39,330 nucleotides of DNA from Acanthaster planci (taxonomy: Eukaryota > Echinodermata > Asteroidea > Valvatida > Acanthasteridae), in the NCBI RefSeq assembly GCF_001949145.1, contig NW_019091693.1, forward strand, positions 115,255 to 154,584, read 5' to 3'. The position numbers and the translations under genes are program-made. Shown here one piece after another: positions 30,007 to 38,972 of this stretch. Below the pieces are notes generated by a model. It saw nothing but the letters and a program-made list of their open reading frames with translations, had not been told where the DNA came from and did no database searches. Positions within the stretch are counted from its first letter, which is position 1. Every line of letters starts with the position of its first letter.

Positions 30007-30332
30007 ATTCGCATTTCAACTTGTTTTTCAACTCAAACGTAGTTTAGAAAATAGTCTTCTCCACTCCTGCACCCTCCTTCAGCTATGGCCACATTCCTAG
30101 GTGACTATATTGTATTCATTGTCAATGTGTCATTGGTATTAATGTAGTATTCATTATACTGTTTTGAAGAGGAGAGTTCCAAGAATACTGAATCAGAGGT
30201 ATGTGTGACTGTTTTACTATGTGATCTAATTTCTTGGGATTATTAGTCTGTTTGGACTACTTTGTTATGCACGTACTGATGATACGTGCACATGTATGTA
30301 ACAGGAAAAAGTATATAGTGTTATATTGATAT
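30007..30332. other. Spacer between Ngaro and Gypsy elements
   Basis: No gene seen. It should hold the 5' end of the Ngaro element, but no terminal repeat was recognised. Confidence 0.4.
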
Positions 30333-30703
30333 TGTAGCGAGCACGGCTTGAAATGCGCTGCGTGCGTGATCACCCCTTGTTTACCGCGGGTTGCCATGCA
30401 ACTGGCGCGCGAACTGGTCGTGGTGCGGCGCGAAATAAGCTGCGTGAAACACTCTCTGGCTGGCTCTCAACGAAGCAAGATTGCTCTCACGTCCGTGTCC
30501 GACCTACACCGCCGCCCCCAAATTGGCTGAGAAAGTTGTAAGTTCCCAAGAAACAGAGACGCAATAAATCATTCAAACCCGTAGAATTGTGTGTTGGTAA
30601 TTATTTCTTCAGTTATACGTGCCATCTCTGTCCTGTCCTGTCTGTCTACAATCTGCACCGTACCTAATCCAGTGAAACCTTAGGCCGCGTCGAGCGCGTT
30701 ACA
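30333..30703 (+). repeat. Gypsy 5' LTR
   Basis: Opens TGTAGCGAGCACGG and closes GTTACA, the TGT...ACA ends of LTRs. An AATAAA at about 30563 can serve as the poly(A) signal. A primer-binding-like site follows. The opening word resembles the LTR edge at 3988 (TGTAGCGGTCGAGCAGG). No second copy lies downstream of the truncated pol. Confidence 0.7.
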
Positions 30704-30704
30704 C

Positions 30705-30722
30705 TGGCGGCAGCGGCGGGAT
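30705..30722 (+). other. Gypsy primer-binding site (probable)
   Basis: TGGCGGCAGCGGCGGGAT starts two bases after the LTR end, the usual place. It begins TGG as required for pairing with a tRNA CCA end; the tRNA was not identified. Confidence 0.55.
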
Positions 30723-30783
30723 TGTGTCCCCATGTTCTTGCATGATTGACAGAATTTACCTGAAAAATTACCTCGGAAAGCAG

Positions 30784-30928
30784 CAGTGGTGTTTACCGAG
30801 CCGTGGTAGGGAACAACGGGTGGCCTTTGAGCGGAAGACGGCAGTGGAGTTACCGAGCCGTGACGACGTACATGTACCTTGGGTTGCTTGTCCAGTAAAA
30901 CGCGGTAGTGGTGCATACCGAACTGCTG
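30784..30928 (+). repeat. Three degenerate leader repeats
   Basis: CAGTGGTGTTTACCGAGCCG (30784), CAGTGGAGTTACCGAGCCGT (30842) and TAGTGGTGCATACCGAACTG (30906), spaced 58 and 64 bases, lie in the untranslated leader. Confidence 0.6.
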
Positions 30929-30974
30929 TGTGTACATGTGTGTGTGTGGCTTAGGAGTCACACGTTGGACCACG

Positions 30975-31071
30975 CTAACTGCCCGGAACCAACTAACCGG
31001 AGCTGACCGCCCGGAGCCCGACCGTCCGGAGCCGACCGCCCGGAGTTGACCAACTGGAGCCAACCGCCCGG
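30975..31071 (+). repeat. CCGGAGC-rich minisatellite in the Gypsy leader
   Basis: About six degenerate units of 14-16 bases, consensus CCGGAGCYGACCGC, run head to tail just before gag. Confidence 0.65.
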
Positions 31072-31110
31072 TTTGCCTTTTTTTAGCCGGATTAAAGCCC
31101 AATAGTCATA

Positions 31111-32772
31111 ATGCAAAATACACGGGTTGAAGATTCAACCATGTTAAGGACGAAGTGATCCTGAGTAAACAAGAAGGGAACCCCCGACTGGTAACAAAAC
31201 AGACCCCCAAATACAACACGTGGCAGGACTCGGGTGTGGGTATTGCGGGAAGTTTGGGCGTAACTGGAGAACCTCTGTTTTTCGAAAACAGAAGCAGAGG
31301 GTGGCAGGCGATGGGGGCCAGCTGGGTTGGTCCAATCGGGGCACCAGGAAATGTTGAAAGCCTGCAAGCGACTGTTGGGTCCACTCTCACTTCCTCTGCG
31401 AACCAGTTAAACCCCAAGGAAAATAGGCCCTCAGTTTGCAGGACAAATGAGGACAGAGCGAGTTCTATTGACCAGGCCAGTGGCTTGCCACGGGTAGAGG
31501 TGGTGGGTCGGAACCCACGTGGATGGTCAAAGGAAGTTCCTTTTGCGACCCCTCCTACAGAAACTTTCTGGCCTGGACAGAACCTGAATGGGAGAAATTT
31601 TGACCTGCCGGCGACACTACCCGACCAGCCCAGCACATTCGACAATTGGCAGAGGAACTGTGAAGACGGAGAGACTGATTTGCCTCAGATCCAAGGTTAC
31701 ACGCCACCAGTCGACACAAAAGGCACTATCCGCCCACCAATTAGCCAAACGCTAGGATTATCGCCCATCATGTCAGCAGCCCCTGGCCACACTAGGGACC
31801 AAGAGAAGACAACTGGACAAACCAAACCCCCGGTACTATCAACCCCTAAAAGTGAAAAGGCGACGGGGGAGGTTAAGCTGGAAAAGAGCCACTCGGCAAA
31901 GGAAAGACCAATCATCAAACCGGACCGCTACGATGGTAAGACACCATGGAAGCCTTACCTTAAGCACTTTGAGATGTGTGCTGCAATAAACGGATGGGAC
32001 GACAAGGCAAAATGCCAGTACCTTGCTGTGCTGTTAACAGGGTCAGCACTGCAGACTGAGTAGTCTGCAGGCTGAAGCAAAGGATTACAAGCGGCTTGTG
32101 AAGTCTTTGGAGTCCCGGTTTAACCCCTTAGGCAGGAAGGAACTTCACCGAGCGCAGCTCCGGAATCGACGACGGAAACCATAAGAAAGCCTGGCGGAGA
32201 TGGCAGAGGAAGTTTGACAGCTCGTGGAGAAAGTTTACGCCGACTTACCGGAGGATAGCCGCGACAGAATGGGACGAGACCACTTTCTGGATGCGCTCCT
32301 CGACAGTGAAGTACGCACGAGAATCATCCAGATGAGAACCAGTTCGCTTGATGAAGCCGTGGCAGCTGCTGTGGAACTGGAGGCACTGTACAAGGCCGAG
32401 AAGGAACGTCGATCTGCAGATGTTAGAAAGGTCAGAAGTGCCACTGTAGAAGCAGTTCAGGCTGAAAAACCAACCAGCGAAGCCAATGCTGCAGCAACGG
32501 ATATACAGCGACAACTCACAGATATCATGGAACAACTGAAGAAACTAGGAAAACAAGTAGACGACACCAAGAAGGCCGCTTGGAACAAAGGAAATCTGCT
32601 AAGAAGGGCGTCCAATGCTTCTGGTGCCAGCAGTTTGGTCATATTAAAGCAAAATGCCCAGAATCAGGAACAAAGGGAGCTCAGGAGAACGGGCAAGGAC
32701 AAACAGCAAAGGACAATAAGGGGGCATCTGGCAAACCACAGAGCCAGGAAAACCAGTAGGAGCTGTTCCTGA
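31111..32772 (+). pseudogene. Gypsy gag with CCHC zinc knuckle, broken
   Basis: An ATG at 31111 gives only 15 codons before TGA; the main frame runs from about 31155 to the TAG at 32061-32063. It has a long low-complexity N-terminus, then the capsid motif DRYDGKTPWKPYLKHFEMCA. After a frame change the capsid continues as KDYKRLVKSLESRFN, with a TAA and a TGA before LVEKVYADLPEDSRDRMGRD. The nucleocapsid knuckle CFWCQQFGHIKAKC (C-x2-C-x4-H-x4-C) lies at 32616-32657 in another frame. Gag assembles the particle; this copy cannot. The capsid motif is shared with the element at 2.5-3.6 kb. Confidence 0.8.
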
Positions 32773-32812
32773 GGGCCAAGGGACAGCAGAAAAAGAGGGG
32801 CCCAATTTTGAA

Positions 32813-33226
32813 ATGCAAGCTGAGAACGTTGCTGCTGTGGTCGGGAAAGGACTGCACTTAGATGTTTTTGTTAATAAAGTTAGTGTCGACGCACTGGTGG
32901 ACACGGGGGCTACAGTGTCTCTCTTGTCAGACAAGATTGTCCGGAAATGGTCTGAGGAGAATCAAGCCATGCTGACAGCCACTGATATTAAGGTTCAGCT
33001 GGCGGATGGCAAGTCTTGCCCTATTGCTGGCGAAGTAGAAGCTGAGTTACAGTTGGCAGGAAACTGTGTAAAACATCGGTTCATTGTAGCTTCGCTTGGA
33101 AGTGATGTGCTACTGGGATTGGACTTCATGAAAAATGAGCAATGTGTGATAGATATGCTGCCTCTAAGGGAGACGGCTGACAGACAGCAATGTGTGATAG
33201 ATGTCACAAACAGATGTCTCGAGTAG
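32813..33226 (+). pseudogene. Gypsy aspartic protease region
   Basis: Retropepsin signature LVDTGATVSLLSD (D-T-G-A) starts about 25 residues in, followed by LGSDVLLGLDFM, the matching late protease block. The frame ends at a TAG (33224-33226) that is in the same frame as pol, nine bases before the next ATG. A 48-base in-frame duplication lies near its end. Confidence 0.82.
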
Positions 33227-33235
33227 GGAGGAATT

Positions 33236-34645
33236 ATGCTGCCTCTAAGGGAGACGGCTGACAGACAGCAAACCTGTCGGGTGACTGTTTTGGAAACAGT
33301 CGTAGTGCCTCATGGGACAGTAATGCTTGTTGCGGGAAGTCTTGAATGTAGTGGCATAACTGTTTCCTGCGGGATAGTTGAAGCATCTGAAACACTTGCC
33401 AACAAGAGTAACGTAATGGTAGCACCAATAGTAGTGAGCACTGATACCGATGCCATACCCCTCCGCCTGCTCAATCCGGGAAGGGAACGAGTAGTCCTTT
33501 ATAAAGGAACCACAGCAGCCACGTTCAATGTAATAGAAGCTATTGGCCCCTCTCTCACCACAGAAGACAGCCCCTTAGAACAAGCGGGAGCTGTTAGAAC
33601 GGCTGTCCAGGGGGAGAATGAAACTCTAGAATGCTCGAACAACTCCACTGTGCCCGAACACCTGCAAGGCCGGTCCTCCAAGCTACTCAGCCAGCAGGAA
33701 AGTCACCAGTTGAAGGGTCTCCTTTTAAAATTTCCGGACCAGTTTGCTAAACATGAAGGCGACCTCGGGCAGACCGACCTAGCTAGACACCGGATAGAGA
33801 CCAGGAATGCAGCTCCCATAAAACAAAGACCGAGGCGCTTACCAATTCATCAGAAAGAAGTTGCCGATACTGAGATAGAATCCATGTTGAAAAGGGGAAT
33901 CATCACACCTGCTACGGGGCCTTGGGCCACACCCGTTGTCCTGGTCCGGAAAAAGAATGGGAAGATGCTGTTCTGCGTCGATTACCGGCGGCTGAACGCC
34001 ATAACAAGGAAGGACGCATATCCCCTTCCTCGCATAGATGAGATAATCGACATGTTGTCTGGGTCCAGGTTCTTCTCTACTTTTGATCTTGCCTCGGGAT
34101 ATTGGCAGGATATTGGCAGGTGCCAATGGACCCTGACCATAAAGAAAAAACGGCCTTTTTCCACCCCCAGCGGTTTGTATCAGTTCGAAGTTATGCCCTT
34201 CGGACTGTGCAATGCGCCTTCCACATTCGAGCGTGTAATGGACCGTGTGCTCCAAGGTTTGCAGTGGCAAATGTGCCTCGTGTACCTGGATGACATAAGT
34301 GTCTACAGCAGATCATTTCAGGAACACATGGAGCGCCTAGAGCTGATACTGACAAGAATAAGGGAGGCTGGACTCAAGTTTCAACCTAAGAAGTGCCAAC
34401 TGTTTCAGACAGAGGTCTCATACCTTGGGCACATTGTCTCAGCTGACGGGGTGATGACAGACCCAGCCAAGATCCAGCAAGTGAAAGACTGGCCTGTTCT
34501 GACATCAGTTCGGGAGGTGCGCAGCTTCTTGGGACTAGCGTCTTATTATAGGCGTTTTGTGCCGGGGTTTGCCGAGTTGGCAAGGCCCTTACATAAGCTC
34601 ACCGAGGCTGGAAGGCCATTCCACACGGCCGTCGCAAGGAAAGAA
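33236..34645 (+). pseudogene. Gypsy reverse transcriptase, truncated before RNase H
   Basis: RT blocks run in order: RRLPIHQKEVADTEIESML, TPVVLVRKKNGKMLFCVDYR, TFDLASGYWQ, YQFEVMPFGLCNAPSTFERV, the catalytic VYLDDISVYS, LGHIVSADGVMTDPAKIQ and REVRSFLGLASYYRRFVPGF. An 11-base tandem duplication after GYWQ shifts the frame, and an extra T restores it some 60 bases later, so about 18 residues are scrambled. Gypsy similarity ends after EAGRPFH (about 34625-34645); the remaining codons to 34696 are not pol. Confidence 0.88.
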
Positions 34646-35797
34646 AAAGTGTGCGCCCTCAGTGTCTGCGCTTTGTCCAGTGAAAAATTGCGCTAACTGC
34701 GCGAGCGACTAGGCTAGTCTATGTTTACGTTCGGAAATTTTAATTTCTCATTTGCATATCTTTGTATCACCTTAATTTTTACCCTTTATTGAAATATTTG
34801 TAAAAGTATAAAATATTTAATTCTTAATTTGGACCTCAAAAACCGAGTTTTTGTCATTAGACGGGATTATTTTTGCCTAAAGCTAAATTTTGATTCGTCG
34901 GGAAATGTGTGGACTGTGGTCGAGGAGCGTCGTATTCAGCCAACCCAGAGAGTAATGATCGCTCCGAAAAAATGAGTTTTTTCTTGAAAACCAGAGTTCT
35001 CTTTCATAAAATCACAAGGCATCCGTATGAAGAAGATGTATTGAAGTACGATCAGAATGAAAGAAGGTAAAAGACAGCGGGCTGTTTTGTGATATTTTCG
35101 ATTGTATTTTGCCTTTTTCAGCACATCCTGGAAAAATCTCATGCACGTGCGCGTGCACAAACACGTGCATGTACATGTACATTACAATGTACACCTTATA
35201 CACAGTACATACGAGTATACATGTATACAGTACATGTACATGTACGTGCATTACAAATGAATTTTTTACGCACGTGCAACCACACATACATGTATTCTAA
35301 ATCATTAAATGTTACAATAATTAATACGTGTGCTTTAGTAAATAGTAGGCCTACAAGTAATTACTAGGCCACATGGATATTGAATGTGAGGACCACAAAT
35401 CTTCTGGTTTGTATTTCGATGCTAATAATATATTCCTTCTGTTTATCTTCAAAGTTCCTACACATGTACAACTGATGTATAGCACTGTAGGCCTACTCTG
35501 CTATAAGACAGATCCCGGATCCACTTCCATGGCATTATCCCTATCAACCATAAACAAAGGACTGGACAAACAGAAAGTAATCCACAGGTGGGTTCTGAAT
35601 ATATCGTCAAAATTGTGCAGAATTACTCCTACCTGAAAAGCACATTACAAAGTATGTATGAATGAACATGGTCTATATGTGATTTCCCATCACACAAGTA
35701 TGTGAACAACTGCGATACTCTCGTTGACATATGCCAATATCAAGGGACTGGGTTGTACGTATACATGTAAGTGAGAAATCCTATTACATCATGTTCA
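34646..35797. other. Spacer with ACATGTAC tract, no gene
   Basis: Contains an alternating ACATGTAC/GTGCAC tract at about 35140-35290 and TAGGCCTAC words. No coding feature is supported. The 3' terminus of RAG1-like copy 2, if it is a transposon, should lie here. Confidence 0.5.
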
Positions 35798-36112
35798 CTA
35801 CTCTTCTACTTTTTGTCGTTTTGCAGGTGTGAACACTTTTGTCTGTACTTCTGGGGTGGTTGACAAGTGATGCCGTTGCATTGTTGTCATCAGACGCTTC
35901 AAGTCGTCCCGCATCCCTTGTACAACACGACCTGTTCTATTGNAATTCAGTGTGGATTAACTCCCCTCCTTGCTCGTTGAGGAGACCAAAGCCAACGCCA
36001 AACCTGGACAACTGCTCGACAGCATGATTCTCCAGCAAGTGCATCTTGGGAGTGATGCTGCATTCAGGGAAGCTCTCTCCGTAGGAGGTCATGAAAACCT
36101 TGATGCATGTGT
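35798..36112 (-). CDS. RAG1-like copy 2, exon J: HxxxxH and catalytic Glu
   Basis: Reads TPKMHLLENHAVEQLSRFGV then GFGLLNEQGGELIHTE. An N at 35943 adds a base; without it the frame continues NRTGRVVQGMRDDLKRLM as in copy 1, to the TAG at 35798-35800. The basic C-terminal tail differs completely from copy 1. Confidence 0.8.
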
Positions 36113-36198
36113 CTGCAAACAAAAAAAGTGTGAATCTGGACTAAACTTAAAAATTGATGCTTTATTTGAGTGAGTGAAAAAGAATGTTGAATAATTAC

Positions 36199-36402
36199 CA
36201 ACTCTCTTTAATTCATCTGGTGATAAAGCCCTTGCATGGTTTATCGCATGGTGTGTGTCAGCAAATTTGAGGAAAATATCCTCAAACTTGGACCCCATCG
36301 AAGCGGCTTCACGAAGGAACTCTTGCTGACATTTCAGTGGAATATCATCGTAGGACATATTCTGAAGAATTCTTCGTGGTTCACTTGTGAGATGACTTGA
36401 GG
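36199..36402 (-). CDS. RAG1-like copy 2, exon I
   Basis: Acceptor TTGAACAG as in copy 1. Reads SSHLTSEPRRILQNMSYDDI ... FEDIFLKFADTHHAINHA ... KRV, phase 1 out. The entry phase does not match exon H exactly, so a small indel near the start is likely. Confidence 0.68.
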
Positions 36403-36507
36403 CTGTTCAAAATCAATGATGAAAGGTTGCAATTTTTAACGTACATGTATCAATAAAAAAGCATATTGGAAATTTAATTATCTGTGAAATACTTTTTTTT
36501 AGTTTAC

Positions 36508-36648
36508 CTGACAACACTTGTGCACGTGATTACCAACGAAGGCTTTGCCATGGTATGCCTACCGTTCGACGTGATGCCTCTTCAGTACTGCATCAAGGCT
36601 GCCAGCAACTGGACCAGCACCGATTGGTAGGTTTGTTTTTTCATTGCT
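36508..36648 (-). CDS. RAG1-like copy 2, exon H, with nonsense codon
   Basis: Reads SNEKTNLPIGAGPVAGSLDA ... HHVER, then TAG at 36559-36561 where copy 1 has CAA (Gln), then AYHGKAFVGNHVHKCCQ. A CAG-to-TAG transition explains it. Confidence 0.76.
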
Positions 36649-36787
36649 CTGTGACAATCATGGAAAGTACTTGTAAATTTAAGCCTAAAGATCATCATGA
36701 AATTTAGTGTTACATATTGTCATAGCTTAAGTGAATGATAAAATTTATTGTGAGATTAACATGTACATGTATGCACAAAATTCTCAC

Positions 36788-37140
36788 CAGTTGCCTTAGC
36801 TCGTTGCGAAGATTGAAAGCCCTGTTAGCCGTTTGCTGAAACTTTCGATCAGCATTCTTTAGATTGCGTTGGAGGAGGTGAAGGGGCAGCTCTTCTTCAA
36901 TCTGCTCGAGTTCAGCTTGCTTATTAGTTTTCTCTTGAGCAAGCTGTTTTTGACGGTTGAACTCCTTTGCAACTTTCTGGTCAAAGTTTGTGGTGCCTGT
37001 ACTTTCTTCCACCTTCTCTTCATCTGCATGCCTGACTAACAATTCAAATATCTTCAAATCGAGCATGTGGCATCTTGCTTCATATATGTCGAAGAGCTTC
37101 TTAAAAATCCAAGGGATATATGAAGACTAGGGAGAACCAC
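36788..37140 (-). CDS. RAG1-like copy 2, exon G, one base lost
   Basis: Starts VVLPSLHISLG; a one-base loss in the T run at about 37115 shifts the frame. The correct frame resumes as KKLFDIYEARCHMLDLKIFE, then NDKEEL-type charged helices (KQLAQEKTNKQAELEQIEEE) and NRAFNLRNELRQL. Donor GTGAGA. Confidence 0.76.
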
Positions 37141-37305
37141 CTGTACAATATAATTAATAAGAAACAAACAATTTATAATACAAATAAACAGGAAATCATT
37201 TGAAGATGCATTTATATATTCTGTAAATTTAAGATTATCAAATTGTGCATGTTTGCCCACATGTACATTACATGTCCATTTTATTACACAGTGAGTTTAA
37301 CGTAC

Positions 37306-37483
37306 ATGGTCAATTTCAATATTGAAACATCCTTGGACCTGGCTTTTATTGAGCCATCTGCTTCATATGCCATGTAGGATTCCAAAATGGACTGTAGGGT
37401 TCGTGGGGCTGCTGCTACCCACTCAGTGACTGGGAGTTGCATGTTGTCCTTGGATGTTGTGCAGTAGAGACAGCAATACCTAG
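37306..37483 (-). CDS. RAG1-like copy 2, exon F: CxxC pair, with deletion
   Basis: Acceptor ATCTACAG is intact; reads RYCCLYCTTSKDNMQLPVTE ... KARSKDVS. Then about 28 bases present in copy 1 are missing, breaking the frame before IEIDH and the GTACGT donor. Confidence 0.75.
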
Positions 37484-37586
37484 CTGTAGATATAGAACAA
37501 GTATTAACCAGAATGAGTGCAGTATAGTGAAAACAACAAATGTAAAATTGTACATTTTAAAATTAGTCAACAGTGGGTTTTTTTAC

Positions 37587-37663
37587 CATTGCAGCTACAT
37601 ATTCCATACATCTTGGTCAACAGCTCGTAGTCGCCAAAGATGAAAAGGCGGAGTTTTTTGTCT
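37587..37663 (-). CDS. RAG1-like copy 2, exon E: second catalytic Asp
   Basis: Reads DKKLRLFIFGDYELLTKMYG then ICSCN; acceptor TTAACAG, donor GTAAAA. Same 77-base length as copy 1 exon E. Confidence 0.82.
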
Positions 37664-37794
37664 CTGTTAAGAAGGAAGAGGCAAGAAAGGGGCACAAAGT
37701 AAGTCTTAAAATGTATAAATGTAATGCAATTAAACACAAATCCTCAAACGATCCACGTTTCATAATAATAGAGATTTCTTAATTTTGATTTTAC

Positions 37795-38040
37795 CTCCAC
37801 TTCTGGCCAATAAGTTGGGACACTTGCTCCAGGACTGGTGGCAAAGTTGTCTGAAGGTTTATGATGGAGTCATCACCCTCAAAACAAGCAAACACAACAG
37901 TGTTCTGCAAAGAATTGGGATGATGTGTGTTCACTATTTGGAAGGACATCTTGAAGGATTTACCTCCCTTGTCTCCTCCTATTTTGATCCATACTTCAGT
38001 CTTTGGGAGTACACCATTGTGCCAGGTTAGAGACCCACAC
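37795..38040 (-). CDS. RAG1-like copy 2, exon D: first catalytic Asp, intact
   Basis: Reads SLTWHNGVLPKTEVWIKIGG then DKGGKSFKMSFQIVN, NTVVFACFEGDDSI and ends QKW(R). No G run here: codons GGA GGA GAC keep the frame that copy 1 has lost. Confidence 0.82.
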
Positions 38041-38142
38041 CTGTAAAAGAATAGTTATGTAAAGTTGTCATGTCACATAGCAATGGATAAAATTCTCTAG
38101 GGAGAGCATTGTTCACAATCTCAGTATTAAATAAAAACTCAC

Positions 38143-38352
38143 CTTTCATGTCTTTCCAGGTAATCCATAACCTGGTAGCTAAGATTCTTGACGTGGACAA
38201 AGGGAACATCTCGTGACTCTACACCATTGCATCCACAGGCCTTATCAGAATGGAAGACCAGTGGAATAAGACTTCCTGTGAGGTTATCGTTGAGGAGCAC
38301 ATTTTGTCGCTTTCGCATAGATGAAAACGTAACCCCCATGCTGCCAAGGTAC
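38143..38352 (-). CDS. RAG1-like copy 2, exon C
   Basis: Reads YLGSMGVTFSSMRKRQNVLL ... PLVFHSDKACGCNG ... QVMDYLERHER; phase 2 both sides; donor GTGAGT. Confidence 0.78.
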
Positions 38353-38519
38353 CTGCCGAGGGACAAATTCCTTGTACAATAAAAATATATATTTTTAAAT
38401 TTGTAGTGTTGCATGAAGCACAGTGTGCAATCATATACAAATACATGCACTTTATAGATGTACTGTACTTGTTTATGTGTACCATTGTGAAGATTTACTA
38501 GAACATGTATATGTCCATT

Positions 38520-38720
38520 TTTGTGGTAGTTTTTCCTGTACATGTACATGTGAATTTGATGTACATGTATAATTCAGATGTTACTACATGTATACACATA
38601 CTTGACATATACATTTAATATTCCCAAAACATGCATGCATGCACATGTATGCGGATTTGTTATTGCCTGTGCATTTATGCATGATAGCCCCCTCAAAATG
38701 ATGTATGGATAGTACATGTA
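38520..38720. repeat. ACATGTA-rich tract in intron B-C of copy 2
   Basis: Repeated GTACATGTACATG, TACATGTATACAC and CATGCATGCATGCACATG words form a self-complementary tract wholly inside the intron. Confidence 0.6.
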
Positions 38721-38814
38721 TGCTACATGTATGTCTATTTCAGAAATCAGTGCTTAGCAAGTGTAGATGGACGAGTTACTACCAGAGCTTCTTAAGCATG
38801 TATTTGTAACAAAC

Positions 38815-38972
38815 CTCTTAATCTTACGAAGTTGCTCCCATGCTAGCTGGCAGTCTCTCATCATAGCAATTGAAGTGTCAAGGTCGGTGATTCCGCTCTG
38901 AGATGGGTTGGTTGCTGGTGTACTTTGAGGGACTTTATGTGATCTGTTTGGAATTTTCTGCACATAGGTTGG
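38815..38972 (-). CDS. RAG1-like copy 2, exon B
   Basis: Acceptor TTACACAG, phase 0; reads PTYVQKIPNRSHKVPQSTPA and ends AMMRDCQLAWEQLRKIKR before GTTTGT. Unlike copy 1 the frame is clean. Confidence 0.72.

Larger units (their letters stand above)
30333..34645 (+). mobile_element. Gypsy (Metaviridae-type) LTR retrotransposon, 3' truncated
   Basis: The order LTR, primer site, leader, gag, protease, RT is that of Gypsy. The coding part stops being recognisable at about 34640, within the segment joining RT to RNase H. RNase H, integrase and the 3' LTR are absent. Multiple stops and shifts make it non-autonomous. Confidence 0.85.
35798..38972 (-). pseudogene. RAG1-like transposase, copy 2 (exons B-J in window)
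   Basis: Nine exons align one to one with exons B-J of copy 1, with the same intron positions and, except at exon I, clearly the same phases. Protein identity looks like roughly half. The core residues are present: Asp in WIKIGGDKGGKSF, Asp in FIFGDYELLTKMY, YCCLYC, HLLENH and NEQGGE. The RING exon A would lie beyond 39330. Lesions: about 28 bases deleted near 37326, one base lost near 37115, a TAG at 36559-36561 in the YHGKAF exon, and an unresolved extra base at 35943. Orientation matches copy 1. The divergence argues for separate insertions or an old duplication, not a recent tandem copy. Confidence 0.82.

Noticed and set aside
33224-33240. Programmed readthrough of TAG between Gypsy protease and RT
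   Set aside because: The element has many other stops and shifts and there is no visible downstream pseudoknot; decay is the simpler reading.
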